Below, piece by piece: positions 1 to 11,378 of a DNA stretch of 64,000 nucleotides. This DNA is from Atlantibacter subterraneus. GTDB lineage: Bacteria; Pseudomonadota; Gammaproteobacteria; Enterobacterales; Enterobacteriaceae. The stretch is from NCBI RefSeq assembly GCF_007570865.1, contig NZ_VLPS01000001.1, positions 434,001 to 498,000 on the forward strand, in the 5' to 3' direction. Position 1 is the stretch's first letter. Each line of letters begins with the position of its first letter. The notes under the pieces are model-generated. The model was not told the DNA's origin. It saw only the letters and a list, made by a program, of their open reading frames with translations, and ran no database searches. A program made the position numbers and the translations under genes.

Positions 1-25
1 AAACCTCCTCTGTGGCAAAAATTGA

Positions 26-523
26 TCAATGATAAAGATCGATTACGCCGAGCAACTGCTTGTCGGTTTGCTGCATGTTAACACCCGCTTTTTTGGCGCT
101 GCGGACTTCATCGAGGATAACCTGCAGCAGCGTGCCGTCGACCAGTTCTTCTTTTTTAAACGTCGCTAAAAAGCTGATTGCCGCAGTGTCGTTGGCTGCG
201 CGCGCCTCGTCGGTCAGGGTCGCCAGCGCCTGGATGCGATGATGGTAGTCCTTAACCATTTGTTCAAACATATCTTCCAGCGTGACGCAATGGCTGCACC
301 TGGGCTGTTCTTTCAGGAGGGGGGTTGCGCCGCTGTTTTTAATATATTCAAACATGCGCATCATTTGCGTGACGGTATTTTGTGCCTGGTGTCGCAAAAA
401 TACGGCGGTACCGTTGAGTTCTTGCTGGCTACACCATTCGCTAAGCTGGAGATACATATTTGACGTGTAAAACTCATGATTCATTTGGGCGTTGAGTTTT
501 TGTACCATTCCGCTAGTGATCAT
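26..523 (-). CDS. ftnB: Ferritin-like protein FtnB
   Basis: A 165-residue four-helix ferritin-like protein, close in length and sequence to E. coli FtnB (167 aa). Conserved blocks include the N-terminal M..KLN.QMN.EFY helix and LDEVRSAK near the C-terminus. Glu17 of the ferroxidase site is present. The helix-B E-x-x-H pair of true ferritins is replaced by T50-x-x-Q53, as in E. coli FtnB, so classical iron oxidation and storage is doubtful; a role in iron handling or Fe-S repair is known for the family and not visible here. An unusual C76-S-H-C79 pair sits in the loop where E. coli FtnB has no cysteines. The start is ATG at 523 with an AGGA-type ribosome site. The neighbouring araFGH order matches E. 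coli. Confidence 0.93.
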   Translation of the reverse strand: MITSGMVQKLNAQMNHEFYTSNMYLQLSEWCSQQELNGTAVFLRHQAQNTVTQMMRMFEYIKNSGATPLLKEQPRCSHCVTLEDMFEQMVKDYHHRIQALATLTDEARAANDTAAISFLATFKKEELVDGTLLQVILDEVRSAKKAGVNMQQTDKQLLGVIDLYH

Positions 524-966
524 ATGATGTCCTTATTTCTTCTTGTGACTGAAAGCTTATATCTCGTAAAAGAGGTCGCGATCGATATCTGGCTATTGTG
601 AGCGCATTACGCAATGAGCGAATGCCCTATTTACTGACTGATTTGTTCCTCATTTTTTACAGGATACGCTCACTATCTCATTAATACACGCGGCTATTCT
701 GTGATGTTGTTTCGATATTGGAACCTGTCTCGCAATTAATGGAGATGAATGAAATCGGTAATTGCCTGAAATTCCCTGGGTTAGGGTGTTATATTCAGAT
801 CGTATACAACATTCAAAATCATTTAGCCCTGAAATGAATTCTTGCAAATTCTTCAGGGTTTTCTTATTTACACTCGACAATAAGCAACCCTGGTGAAGAT
901 CTTGCGGCTCGCTTTTTGAGTTGCCGTCACGGCTCTACTTCATGGCAAGGATTGTCGAGCTATGAA

Positions 967-1101
967 TATGGATAATTCAGTTATTGTTAAATTAATCATC
1001 ATACAAATCAGCCAAATTTTATGTTCTTTATCGCTGAATCTATGCACTGTTTTACTGAAATTCTGCGATGTGATTTCGCTCTCCTATGGATAATCAATTT
1101 C
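967..1101 (+). promoter_or_regulatory. Candidate AraC half sites upstream of araFGH
   Basis: Two same-orientation copies of TATGGATAAT lie at 967-976 and 1085-1094. They match the TATGGATAA half of the AraC operator (reverse complement of araI1). The starts of the copies are 118 bases apart. The proximal copy is followed by TACTAT at 1109-1114, a plausible -10. Known family behaviour: araFGH is activated by AraC with CRP. The site assignment is by eye and not proven. Confidence 0.5.
1069..1084 (+). promoter_or_regulatory. Possible CRP half site of araF promoter
   Basis: TGTGA at 1069-1073 is followed by a poor right half (TCTCC instead of TCACA), immediately upstream of the proximal AraC half site. 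CRP co-activation of araFGH is established in E. coli. Here only one half site is well conserved. Confidence 0.3.
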
Positions 1102-1229
1102 CCGCTAATACTATCCGCAGCAATAGCACGTTGAACCTCAGAAAAGCTAATGCGTTGTTTTAAAGCCTTTTAGTAAAGATTTTAATGATTCATTACCCTG
1201 CAAAAAGAAAACTAAAGCTGGAGTTGCTC

Positions 1230-2219
1230 ATGCACAAATTTACTAAAGCTCTGGCAGCCATCGGTCTGGCTGCCGTTATGTCACAATCCGCTATCGCAGA
1301 AACCATGAAGCTGGGTTTTCTGGTGAAACAGCCTGAGGAGCCATGGTTCCAGACGGAGTGGAAATTTGCTGATAAAGCCGGCAAGGATTTAGGTTTTGAA
1401 GTGATCAAAATCGCCGTGCCTGACGGTGAGAAAACCCTTAACGCCATCGACAGCCTGGCGGCCAGCGGCGCGAAAGGCTTCGTGATTTGTACGCCAGATC
1501 CGAAACTGGGCTCGGCGATTGTCGCTAAAGCCCGTGGCTACGACATGAAAGTCATCGCCGTGGATGACCAGTTTGTTAACGCCAAAGGCAAGCCAATGGA
1601 TACCGTTCCGCTGGTAATGATGGCGGCGACCAAAATCGGCGAACGCCAGGGCCAGGAACTGTATAAAGAGATGCAGAAACGCGGCTGGGATGTGAAAGAA
1701 ACCGCCGTGATGGCGATTACCGCCAACGAACTGGATACCGCGCGCCGTCGTACCGGCGGTTCCATGGACGCTCTGAAAGCCGCCGGATTCCCGGAAAAAC
1801 AGATCTACCAGGTTCCCACCAAGTCTAACGATATCCCAGGCGCCTTCGACGCCGCTAACTCTATGCTGGTTCAGCATCCGGAAGTAAAACACTGGCTGAT
1901 CGTCGGTATGAACGATAACACCGTGCTGGGCGGCGTACGTGCCACCGAAGGCCAGGGCTTTAAAGCGCCGGACGTGATCGGCATTGGCATCAACGGCGTT
2001 GATGCGGTGAGCGAACTGTCCAAAGCGCAGGCGACCGGCTTCTACGGCTCGCTGCTGCCAAGCCCGGACGTACACGGCTACAAATCCAGCGAAATGCTTT
2101 ACAACTGGGTGACCAAAGGCGTTGAGCCAGAGAAATTCACTGAAGTGACCGACGTGGTGCTGATTACCCGCGACAACTTCAAAGAAGAGCTCGCTAAAAA
2201 AGGTTTAGGCGGTAAGTAA
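1230..2219 (+). CDS. araF: L-arabinose-binding periplasmic protein AraF
   Basis: Binds L-arabinose in the periplasm and delivers it to the AraG/AraH importer. The protein is 329 residues from ATG 1230, the same length as E. coli AraF and nearly identical to it. It has a 23-residue Sec signal (MHKFTKALAAIG...QSAIA) and the mature region begins KLGFLVKQPEEPWF. An upstream in-frame start at 1185 is possible, but ATG 1230 has a GGAG ribosome site and gives the family N-terminus. First gene of araFGH. The hairpin just after its stop would let the binding protein be made in excess over AraGH. Confidence 0.98.
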   Translation: MHKFTKALAAIGLAAVMSQSAIAETMKLGFLVKQPEEPWFQTEWKFADKAGKDLGFEVIKIAVPDGEKTLNAIDSLAASGAKGFVICTPDPKLGSAIVAKARGYDMKVIAVDDQFVNAKGKPMDTVPLVMMAATKIGERQGQELYKEMQKRGWDVKETAVMAITANELDTARRRTGGSMDALKAAGFPEKQIYQVPTKSNDIPGAFDAANSMLVQHPEVKHWLIVGMNDNTVLGGVRATEGQGFKAPDVIGIGINGVDAVSELSKAQATGFYGSLLPSPDVHGYKSSEMLYNWVTKGVEPEKFTEVTDVVLITRDNFKEELAKKGLGGK

Positions 2220-2227
2220 TGTCGTAG

Positions 2228-2257
2228 GGCGAGCGCCGCAGGTGCGCTCGCCTTTTT
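2228..2257 (+). terminator. Intercistronic hairpin between araF and araG
   Basis: A perfect 9-bp stem GGCGAGCGC/GCGCTCGCC with a 7-base loop (2228-2252), followed by TTTTT. It looks like a leaky intrinsic terminator or mRNA-stabilising hairpin inside the operon. This is a common way to raise binding protein above the ATPase and permease. Confidence 0.75.
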
Positions 2258-2276
2258 GGTGGTTTGTGGAGGCGTT

Positions 2277-3791
2277 ATGCAGCAATCAACACCCTGGCTC
2301 TCTTTCCGCGGTATCGGGAAAACCTTCCCGGGCGTGAAAGCGCTATCAGATATCAGTTTTGACTGCCATGCCGGGCAGGTTCATGCGCTGATGGGCGAAA
2401 ACGGCGCGGGGAAATCGACCCTGTTAAAAATTCTCAGCGGCAACTACACCCCAACCACGGGCACCATCGCCCTGAAAGGCCAGGAGGTAGCGTTTGCCGA
2501 TACCACTCAGGCGCTGAACGCGGGTGTGGCGATCATCTACCAGGAACTGCACCTGGTACCGGAGATGACCGTGGCCGAGAACATCTATCTGGGCCAGATC
2601 CCCCACAAAATGGGCTTTGTGAACCGGTCATTGCTCAACTACGAGGCCAAACTGCAGCTGGAACATTTAGGGCTGGATATCGATCCGCAAACGCCGCTCA
2701 AGTACCTGTCTATCGGGCAGTGGCAGATGGTGGAAATCGCCAAAGCGCTGGCGCGCAACGCCAAAGTTATCGCCTTTGACGAACCTACCAGTTCGCTATC
2801 GGCGCGGGAAATTGAAAACTTATTTCGGGTGATCCGCGAACTGCGCAACGAAGGGCGCGTGATCCTGTATGTCTCCCACCGTATGGAAGAGATCTTCGCG
2901 CTCAGCGATGCCATCACGGTGTTTAAAGATGGCCGCTACGTCTGCACCTTCGATGATATGCAACAGGTCAACCACGACAAACTGGTGCAGGCGATGGTTG
3001 GACGCGAAATCGGCGACATCTACGGCTGGAAACCGCGCGAGTACGGGCCGGAACGGCTGCGTCTGGAAAACGTGAAGGCACCAGGCGTGCGCACGCCCAT
3101 CTCCCTGTCGGTACGCAGCGGCGAAATCGTTGGGCTGTTCGGCCTGGTCGGGGCAGGGCGCAGTGAACTGATGAAAGGCATGTTCGGCGGCACCCGCATT
3201 ACTGACGGCCAGATTTATATCGATGGCCAGCCGGTCAATATTCGGGCACCCGGCGACGCGATCCGCTCCGGCATGATGCTGTGCCCGGAAGATCGCAAAG
3301 CGGACGGCATTATTCCGGTGCACTCAGTGCAGGACAACATCAACATCAGCGCCCGCCGCAAGCATATCAGCGCCGGATGCCTGATTAACAACGGCTGGGA
3401 GGCGCAAAACGCCCAGCACCATATTAAGTCGCTCAATATTAAAACGCCGACCGCCGGGCAGCTGATCATGAACCTGTCGGGGGGTAACCAGCAGAAGGCG
3501 ATTTTAGGCCGCTGGCTGTCGGAAGAGATGAAGGTCATTTTGCTGGATGAGCCAACGCGCGGTATCGACGTGGGGGCGAAGCACGAAATTTATAACGTTA
3601 TCTATGCGCTGGCGGCGCAGGGCGTGGCGGTGCTGTTCGCCTCCAGCGACCTGCCAGAAGTGCTCGGGGTGGCTGACCGCATCATCGTGATGCGTGAAGG
3701 GGAAGTCGCCGGGGAGTTACTGCATAACGAGGCTTGCGAACAAGACGCCCTAAGCCTTGCGATGCCAAAAATCAGCCAGGCTGTCGCCTGA
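2277..3791 (+). CDS. araG: L-arabinose ABC importer ATPase AraG
   Basis: Fused double ATPase of the CUT2 family (504 aa from ATG 2277, the E. coli length) that powers arabinose uptake through AraH. The N-terminal nucleotide-binding domain has Walker [10 protein letters not shown] near residue 40 and Walker [13 protein letters not shown]. The second domain has the degenerate Walker [10 protein letters not shown] typical of this family, the signature LSGGNQQK and Walker [13 protein letters not shown]. The start at 2277 is favoured over the in-frame codon at 2256 because it follows GGAGG and gives [17 protein letters not shown], the E. coli N-terminus. Confidence 0.98.
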   Translation: MQQSTPWLSFRGIGKTFPGVKALSDISFDCHAGQVHALMGENGAGKSTLLKILSGNYTPTTGTIALKGQEVAFADTTQALNAGVAIIYQELHLVPEMTVAENIYLGQIPHKMGFVNRSLLNYEAKLQLEHLGLDIDPQTPLKYLSIGQWQMVEIAKALARNAKVIAFDEPTSSLSAREIENLFRVIRELRNEGRVILYVSHRMEEIFALSDAITVFKDGRYVCTFDDMQQVNHDKLVQAMVGREIGDIYGWKPREYGPERLRLENVKAPGVRTPISLSVRSGEIVGLFGLVGAGRSELMKGMFGGTRITDGQIYIDGQPVNIRAPGDAIRSGMMLCPEDRKADGIIPVHSVQDNINISARRKHISAGCLINNGWEAQNAQHHIKSLNIKTPTAGQLIMNLSGGNQQKAILGRWLSEEMKVILLDEPTRGIDVGAKHEIYNVIYALAAQGVAVLFASSDLPEVLGVADRIIVMREGEVAGELLHNEACEQDALSLAMPKISQAVA

Positions 3792-3804
3792 TACAGGAGA
3801 GTTT

Positions 3805-4785
3805 ATGTCTGCTTTAACCACATCCGGTGCGCCAAAGTCATCGCTGACCCTCGGTCGTATCTGGGACCAGTACGGTATGCTGGTCGTGTTTGCCGTGTTG
3901 TTTATCGCCTGTGCGATTTTTGTGCCTAACTTCGCCACCTTTATCAATATGAAGGGGCTGGGGCTGGCTATCTCCATGTCCGGAATGGTGGCCTGCGGGA
4001 TGCTGTTCTGCCTGGCGTCCGGGGACTTTGACCTGTCGGTGGCGTCGGTGATCGCCTGCGCCGGGGTCACCACCGCCGTGGTGATTAATATGACCGAAAG
4101 CCTGTGGATCGGGGTGTTTGCCGGTCTGGCGCTCGGCATGCTCAGCGGCTTTGTGAACGGCTTTGTTATCGCCAAACTGAAAATCAACGCCCTGATCACC
4201 ACGCTTGCCACCATGCAGATTGTGCGCGGCCTGGCCTACATTATTTCTGACGGTAAAGCGGTGGGCATTGAAGACGAAAGCTTCTTTACGCTGGGCTATG
4301 CCAACTGGCTGGGCCTGCCGGCACCAATCTGGCTGACCGTGGCTTGCCTGATTATTTTCGGCTTTCTGCTCAACAAAACCACCTTTGGTCGCAACACCCT
4401 GGCGATTGGTGGTAACGAAGAGGCGGCGCGTCTGGCCGGTGTACCGGTAGTACGCACCAAAATCATTATTTTCGTGCTGTCTGGCCTGGTTTCCGCCGCA
4501 GCTGGGATCATTCTTGCCTCGCGTATGACCAGCGGCCAGCCGATGACCTCTATCGGTTATGAGCTAATTGTCATCTCGGCCTGCGTATTGGGCGGGGTTT
4601 CGCTGAAAGGCGGCATCGGTAAAATCTCTTACGTCGTGGCCGGTATTTTGATTCTGGGCACGGTGGAAAACGCCATGAACCTGCTGAATATCTCCCCGTT
4701 TGCTCAGTATGTGGTGCGTGGTTTGATCCTGCTGGCGGCGGTGATTTTCGACCGTTACAAACAGAAAGCGAAACGCACGGTGTAA
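3805..4785 (+). CDS. araH: L-arabinose ABC importer permease AraH
   Basis: Inner-membrane permease of the arabinose importer (326 aa), with multiple hydrophobic helices and the CUT2 permease signature around NGFVIAKLKINALITTLATM. The start is ATG 3805, 14 bases after the araG stop, with an AGGAGA ribosome site. The upstream codon at 3757 would overlap araG and add a non-family N-terminus. Last gene of araFGH. Confidence 0.97.
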   Translation: MSALTTSGAPKSSLTLGRIWDQYGMLVVFAVLFIACAIFVPNFATFINMKGLGLAISMSGMVACGMLFCLASGDFDLSVASVIACAGVTTAVVINMTESLWIGVFAGLALGMLSGFVNGFVIAKLKINALITTLATMQIVRGLAYIISDGKAVGIEDESFFTLGYANWLGLPAPIWLTVACLIIFGFLLNKTTFGRNTLAIGGNEEAARLAGVPVVRTKIIIFVLSGLVSAAAGIILASRMTSGQPMTSIGYELIVISACVLGGVSLKGGIGKISYVVAGILILGTVENAMNLLNISPFAQYVVRGLILLAAVIFDRYKQKAKRTV

Positions 4786-4846
4786 CGTCTTTTGACAAAA
4801 AAACGCGCCGCTTTTCCTTAAGATCCATTCGTAATAATTATTGATT

Positions 4847-4874
4847 GCCGACCCGTCCGGGTCGGCTTTTTTTT
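4847..4874 (+). terminator. Rho-independent terminator of araFGH
   Basis: Perfect 8-bp stem GCCGACCC/GGGTCGGC with a 4-base loop, followed by eight T (4867-4874), 60 bases past araH. Confidence 0.92.
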
Positions 4875-4948
4875 GCCGTTTTTCAGACTAATCCAGCGCT
4901 GGCAAGCCTTACGGGGGCGTTAGCAACATGGCGAGCCTCGTCACACTG

Positions 4949-4959
4949 TCTATACTTAC
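4949..4959 (+). promoter_or_regulatory. Sigma-S type -10 element of otsBA
   Basis: TCTATACTTAC contains CTATACT, the consensus -10 of sigma-S promoters (KCTAYACTTAA), about 65-75 bases upstream of otsB. otsBA is an established RpoS-dependent osmotic-stress operon in E. coli. The -35 region is not obvious, as is usual for sigma-S. Confidence 0.65.
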
Positions 4960-4973
4960 ATGGCTATTGATAA

Positions 4974-7227
<2,254 letters not shown>

Positions 7228-7254
7228 TAGTCCCCGTTTTCCCTGTCACGCAAC

Positions 7255-7273
7255 GCGGCCCTTAGCGGGCCGC
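7255..7273. terminator. Hairpin between convergent otsA and uspC
   Basis: GC-rich 7-bp stem GCGGCCC/GGGCCGC with a 5-base loop lies just before the uspC stop. There is no clear T-tract on either side, so it may serve both strands weakly or be Rho-dependent. Confidence 0.4.
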
Positions 7274-7278
7274 ACGCG

Positions 7279-7698
7279 TTATAGCGACACCAGCAACACA
7301 TCCACCGAGCAGGACTGGACTACCCGCTTAGCGCTACAGGTCACTTTACTGAAGAAGCTTTGATTGTGGTTACCGCACACCACCAGGTCGATCGGGGTTT
7401 TCCCACAGATATTGAGGATATGTTCGCTCAATTCTCCTGTGGCGATCACCGTGTCATGAATCGGGTATCCGGCCTGCTCCTTCAGGGATTGTAAAAACAG
7501 GTGGGTTTCTTCCAGCATCAGTTCGCGCAAGTTTTCCATCATTGGCGCGGCGAGCTGGTTGTACAGTTCCGGGTCAGATGCAAGGGTGATGAGGGTGATT
7601 GAACCGTCAACGGGCTTAACGATGGAGACGGCTCTTGCCACCAGCTGATAGCTTTCCGGGGTCGGCGCAACCGCGACCAGGAGATGTTTATAGCTCAT
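7279..7698 (-). CDS. uspC: Universal stress protein UspC
   Basis: Small cytoplasmic UspA-family protein (139 aa; E. coli UspC 142 aa). It opens with the beta-strand HLLVAVAPTPES and contains LITLASDPELYNQLAAPM, GELSEHIL and CGNHNQSFF, with SAKRV near the end. Universal stress proteins support survival during growth arrest; UspC has been linked to osmotic stress and motility. The start is ATG 7698, behind an AAGGAG site; the in-frame extension to 7716 lacks a ribosome site. Its position beside flhDC matches E. coli. Confidence 0.95.
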   Translation of the reverse strand: MSYKHLLVAVAPTPESYQLVARAVSIVKPVDGSITLITLASDPELYNQLAAPMMENLRELMLEETHLFLQSLKEQAGYPIHDTVIATGELSEHILNICGKTPIDLVVCGNHNQSFFSKVTCSAKRVVQSCSVDVLLVSL

Positions 7699-8202
7699 GT
7701 AACGCTCCTTACTCACATGAGAATTGGCGCTGTGTACTCAGCGATACGCGCTTTTTATCGTTTGCGCAAGGTAACAACATGAACTTCAGGAGAGACTTAA
7801 CACAAAATAGTTTAATTATTCTTATATAAGGAATATGCAACGTTTGTGAAATGTTTGTGTAGCGTCTGGGCAACCCGTCCCAGTTTAAGAAGCAGGGTTT
7901 GCGCTTCGCTTCAATAAAATATTTACAATTTTTTTATTTGGCGCACGGTTTATTTTTAACTCATTGATTGTTAATGATTAAATAAATATAAGAGGGCGTC
8001 GCTTAAGTGAGGAATTTTGTTTCTTAAATGTTAATTAAAAGTGGTAAAAAATTAGCGGAAACTTTTCTTGCTAGCTTTGTAAATACCCCTTGCCATGAAT
8101 GATTATTCGTAAAAGCAATACGACGTCAGTACCAGTTTTGGTTAAAAAACGTCCATTTCTATAGATTTTCTGATTGGTTTATTAAGATTTTTAATTCAAA
8201 TG

Positions 8203-8218
8203 TGTGATGCTTGTCACA
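8203..8218. promoter_or_regulatory. CRP site of flhDC
   Basis: TGTGATGCTTGTCACA is a perfect match to the CRP consensus TGTGA-N6-TCACA. It is centred about 71.5 bases upstream of the predicted start point, the geometry known for CRP activation of flhDC in E. coli. Confidence 0.85.
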
Positions 8219-8246
8219 TATTATCGAAATTATTGTCATGCTCCGA

Positions 8247-8275
8247 TTGTATGTAAAATTTCTGACGAGTACAGT
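8247..8275 (+). promoter_or_regulatory. Candidate flhDC promoter
   Basis: TTGTAT (8247-8252), 17 bases, then TACAGT (8270-8275), with the start point near 8282. It was chosen because it gives the expected CRP spacing. An alternative pair TTGTCA (8233)/TAAAAT (8254) has only 15 bases between elements. Confidence 0.5.
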
Positions 8276-8500
8276 TTGCTCGCTTTAGGAAAAATCTTAG
8301 TTTTTTGTAAGGGAAATAAGAATTGTCTTTAAATAAGTAACTTTTTGTGACGACCTGTCTTCATGGAGCGGCCTTTACAATAACCACTTGTTTTATTGCA
8401 ACATTAAACCCTTATTTTTACTTTTCCAGATTTTATCTGGCGACATCACGGGGTGCGGGCATACCGCATAGTACGCAGTTGGTTATTCTGGATGGGAAAA

Positions 8501-8851
8501 ATGCACACATCCGAGTTACTGAAACACATTTACGACATCAACCTGTCGTATCTGCTTTTGGCTCAACGTTTAATTAGCCAGGACAAAGCATCCGCCATGT
8601 TCCGCCTGGGCGTGACGGAAGAGATGGCAAACACCCTCGGCGAGCTTACGCTACCGCAGATGGTAAAATTGGCCGAGACCAATCAGCTTATCTGTCAGTT
8701 TCGCTTTGACGATCACCAAACCATTACCCGTCTGACGCAGGAGTCGCGCGTTGACGATCTGCAACAGGTTCACACCGGGATCCTGCTTTCCACCCGCCTG
8801 CTTAACGATGCGACCACGGCTGACGACGTCAGCAAAAAGAAAAGGGCCTGA
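8501..8851 (+). CDS. flhD: Flagellar master regulator subunit FlhD
   Basis: Half of the FlhD4C2 complex, which binds class 2 flagellar promoters and recruits sigma-70 RNA polymerase. 116 aa from ATG 8501 ([25 protein letters not shown]), matching the E. coli length and sequence. ATG 8492, adding three residues (MGK), is an alternative. The C-terminal tail ends SKKKRA, as in E. coli. First gene of flhDC; the flhC start follows two bases after the stop. Confidence 0.97.
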   Translation: MHTSELLKHIYDINLSYLLLAQRLISQDKASAMFRLGVTEEMANTLGELTLPQMVKLAETNQLICQFRFDDHQTITRLTQESRVDDLQQVHTGILLSTRLLNDATTADDVSKKKRA

Positions 8852-8853
8852 TC

Positions 8854-9432
8854 ATGGTCGAAAAGAGCATTGTTCAGGAAGCGCGCGACATTCAGCTGGC
8901 AATGGAATTGATCACGCTGGGCGCGCGTCTTCAGATGCTGGAAAGCGAAACCCAGCTCAGCCGCGGGCGATTAATCAAGCTGTATAAAGAATTACGGGGA
9001 AGCCCGCCGCCAAAAGGCATGCTGCCGTTTTCCACCGACTGGTTTATGACCTGGGAGCAGAACATCCACGCTTCGATGTTCTGTAACGCCTGGCAATACC
9101 TGCTGCGCACCGGGCTCTGTTCCGGCGTGGACGCGGTGATTAAGGCCTATCGCCTTTACCTGGAACAGTGCCCGTCTCAGGATGAAGGCCCGCTGCTGGC
9201 GCTGACTCGCGCGTGGACGCTGGTGCGTTTTGTCGAAAGCGGCATGCTGGAACTGTCGACCTGCAACTGCTGCGGTGGCAACTTTATTACCCATGCGCAT
9301 CAGCCGGTTGGCAGTTTCGCCTGTAGCTTATGCCAACCGCCTTCCCGCGCAGTAAAAAGGCGTAAACTTTCCCGAGATACTGCCGATATTATTCCACAAC
9401 TGCTGGATGAACAGGTCGTACAGGCTGTTTAA
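8854..9432 (+). CDS. flhC: Flagellar master regulator subunit FlhC
   Basis: DNA-contacting subunit of FlhD4C2 (192 aa, the E. coli length). The zinc-binding cysteines are in CNCCGG near residue 137 and CSLC near residue 157. It starts two bases after flhD, so translation is coupled. The motA sigma-28 promoter lies within its last 70 bases. Confidence 0.98.
   Translation: MVEKSIVQEARDIQLAMELITLGARLQMLESETQLSRGRLIKLYKELRGSPPPKGMLPFSTDWFMTWEQNIHASMFCNAWQYLLRTGLCSGVDAVIKAYRLYLEQCPSQDEGPLLALTRAWTLVRFVESGMLELSTCNCCGGNFITHAHQPVGSFACSLCQPPSRAVKRRKLSRDTADIIPQLLDEQVVQAV
9363..9389 (+). promoter_or_regulatory. Sigma-28 (FliA) promoter of motAB-cheAW
   Basis: TAAACTTT (9363-9370), 11 bases, then GCCGATAT (9382-9389) matches the sigma-28 consensus TAAAGTTT-N11-GCCGATAA at 14 of 16 positions, with exact spacing. 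It lies within the 3' end of flhC, upstream of the flhC terminator, as in E. coli. Confidence 0.9.
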
Positions 9433-9457
9433 GCGTCAGGTGTGGTGAATCACTCCA

Positions 9458-9488
9458 GCAGCGATAAGTCTCTTATCGCTGCTTTTTT
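9458..9488 (+). terminator. Rho-independent terminator after flhC
   Basis: Perfect 11-bp stem GCAGCGATAAG/CTTATCGCTGC with a 3-base loop, then six T. Transcripts from the sigma-28 promoter inside flhC must also pass it to reach motA. Confidence 0.9.
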
Positions 9489-9560
9489 ATTCCCCGTCAG
9501 ACACAAAACGTCTTTTCGCTTGTGAATCCTTGTCACAGTCAACAGCGGAAGGAAGATGTC

Positions 9561-10448
9561 GTGCTGATTCTTATAGGTTACCTGGTTGTTCTCGGTACAG
9601 TGTTCGGCGGTTATATGATGACCGGCGGTCACCTTGGCGCACTCTATCAACCTGCTGAATTTGTCATCATTGGGGGGGCAGGGGTAGGGGCGTTTATCGT
9701 CGGGAATAACGGCAAAGCGATCAAAGCCACGGTCAAAGCGTTACCGCTGTTGTTTCGCGGCTCCAAATACAACAAAAGCACCTACATGGATTTGATGGCG
9801 CTGCTGTATCGCCTGATGGCCAAATCACGCCAGCAGGGGATGTTCTCCCTTGAGCGGGATATCGAAAACCCCAAAGAGAGCGAAATTTTCGCCAGCTACC
9901 CGCGCATTCTGGCCGATAAAGTGATGCTCGAATTCATCACCGACTATCTGCGCCTGATCATCAGCGGCAACATGAACACCTTCGAAATCGAAGCGCTGAT
10001 GGATGAAGAGATCGAAACCCATGAGAACGAGTGCGAGATCCCGGCCAACAGCCTGGCGATCATGGGCGACTCGCTCCCGGCGTTCGGCATCGTGGCGGCG
10101 GTGATGGGCGTGGTCCATGCGCTGGCGTCTGCAGATCGTCCGGCGGCAGAGCTGGGCGCGCTGATCGCCCACGCCATGGTGGGGACCTTCCTCGGCATTC
10201 TGCTGGCTTACGGTTTTATCTCGCCGCTGGCGACGGTACTGCGCCAGAAGAGCGCGGAAACCACCAAAATGATGCAGTGCGTCAAAGTGACCCTGCTCTC
10301 CAGCCTCAACGGTTACGCGCCGCCGATCGCCGTCGAGTTTGGCCGTAAAACGCTCTATTCCACCGAGCGTCCGTCGTTTATCGAGCTGGATGAGCATGTG
10401 CGCGCCGTGAAATCACCGAACCAGCAAACCACGACGGAAGACGCATGA
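9561..10448 (+). CDS. motA: Flagellar motor stator protein MotA
   Basis: Inner-membrane stator subunit that, with MotB, conducts protons and turns the flagellar motor. 295 aa from GTG 9561 ([20 protein letters not shown]), exactly the E. coli length, with an AAGGAAG ribosome site. Four membrane segments and a large cytoplasmic loop are visible. The loop contains [12 protein letters not shown] and [24 protein letters not shown], including the conserved charged residues that contact FliG. Overlaps motB by four bases (ATGA). Confidence 0.97.
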   Translation: MLILIGYLVVLGTVFGGYMMTGGHLGALYQPAEFVIIGGAGVGAFIVGNNGKAIKATVKALPLLFRGSKYNKSTYMDLMALLYRLMAKSRQQGMFSLERDIENPKESEIFASYPRILADKVMLEFITDYLRLIISGNMNTFEIEALMDEEIETHENECEIPANSLAIMGDSLPAFGIVAAVMGVVHALASADRPAAELGALIAHAMVGTFLGILLAYGFISPLATVLRQKSAETTKMMQCVKVTLLSSLNGYAPPIAVEFGRKTLYSTERPSFIELDEHVRAVKSPNQQTTTEDA

Positions 10449-11374
10449 AGAATCAACATCGCCCGATCGTTATCGTTAAGAAACGCAAACATAAAGGCCA
10501 CGGCGGGGGGGCTCACGGATCGTGGAAGATTGCCTATGCCGACTTTATGACTGCGATGATGGCGTTCTTTCTGGTGATGTGGCTGATTTCCATCGCCAGC
10601 CCTAAAGAGTTGGTACAAATTGCCGACTATTTCCGTACCCCGCTTTCTGCCGCGATCACCGGCGGGCAGCGCATCGCCGACAGCGAAAGCCCGATCCCGG
10701 GCGGTGGCGATGATTACACCCAGGCGCAGGGTGAAGTAAAAAAAGAGCCGGATATCGATGAGCTGAAAAAGCGCATGGAAACCAGCCGGCTGAAAAAATT
10801 GCGTGGCGATCTGGACCAGCTGATTGAATCTGACCCGAAACTGCGCGCGCTGCGCCCGCATTTGCGCATCGACCTGACGCCGGAAGGGTTACGTATTCAG
10901 ATTATCGACAGCCAGAACCGCCCGATGTTTAAAACCGGGAGTGCCGAAGTGGAGCCGTACATGCGCGATATCCTGCGCGCCATCGCGCCTGTGCTGAACA
11001 GCATTCCCAACCGAATCAGCTTGTCAGGCCACACCGACGATATTCCTTATGCTTCCGGCGAACGCTACTACAGCAACTGGGAACTGTCGGCGGACCGCGC
11101 GAACGCCTCGCGGCGCGAGCTGGTGATCGGCGGCCTTGACGACGGCAAAGTGCTGCGCGTTGTCGGCATGTCGGCCACCATGAAGCTGGCCGACAAAGGG
11201 CCGGATGAAGCCATCAACCGGCGCATCAGCATTCTGGTGCTCAACAAGCAGACCGAGCAATCGATATTGCATGAGAATGCCGACAGCCAGAACGGCTCTC
11301 TCAGCGATTTAGCCCAACCGGGAGCAGTGCCCCCGGCGACGAACTCAACACCGCCACAACCGGGTCAGAGGTGA
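10445..11374 (+). CDS. motB: Flagellar motor stator protein MotB
   Basis: Stator partner that anchors MotA to peptidoglycan. 309 aa. The single membrane helix after residue 28 carries the proton-binding Asp33 ([17 protein letters not shown]; Asp32 in E. coli). The C-terminal OmpA-like domain has [12 protein letters not shown] and [16 protein letters not shown], the peptidoglycan-binding signature. The proline/threonine-rich tail is like E. coli's. Second gene of the motAB-cheAW operon. Confidence 0.97.
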   Translation: MKNQHRPIVIVKKRKHKGHGGGAHGSWKIAYADFMTAMMAFFLVMWLISIASPKELVQIADYFRTPLSAAITGGQRIADSESPIPGGGDDYTQAQGEVKKEPDIDELKKRMETSRLKKLRGDLDQLIESDPKLRALRPHLRIDLTPEGLRIQIIDSQNRPMFKTGSAEVEPYMRDILRAIAPVLNSIPNRISLSGHTDDIPYASGERYYSNWELSADRANASRRELVIGGLDDGKVLRVVGMSATMKLADKGPDEAINRRISILVLNKQTEQSILHENADSQNGSLSDLAQPGAVPPATNSTPPQPGQR

Positions 11375-11378
11375 TAGC

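Larger units (their letters stand above)
524..1229. other. ftnB-araF intergenic region
   Basis: About 700 bases without a convincing gene, containing the divergent promoters of ftnB (leftward) and araFGH (rightward). The AraC half-site candidates and the CRP half site listed separately lie in its right half. The left half is AT-rich and I see no RNA gene or repeat in it. Confidence 0.6.
7699..8500. other. Long regulatory region upstream of flhDC and uspC
   Basis: About 800 bases, AT-rich, without a supportable gene. It carries the divergent uspC promoter and the flhDC control region, with the CRP site and promoter listed separately. The segment at 8262-8300 (GACGAGTACAGTT, then TTAGGAAAAATCTTA) resembles my memory of the E. 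coli flhDC 5' leader. A leader of roughly 200 bases is expected. Confidence 0.7.

Noticed and set aside
650-880. 76-codon minus-strand frame between ftnB and araF
   Set aside because: No recognisable family, poor ribosome site and AT-rich intergenic composition; not E. coli yecJ or azuC by sequence.
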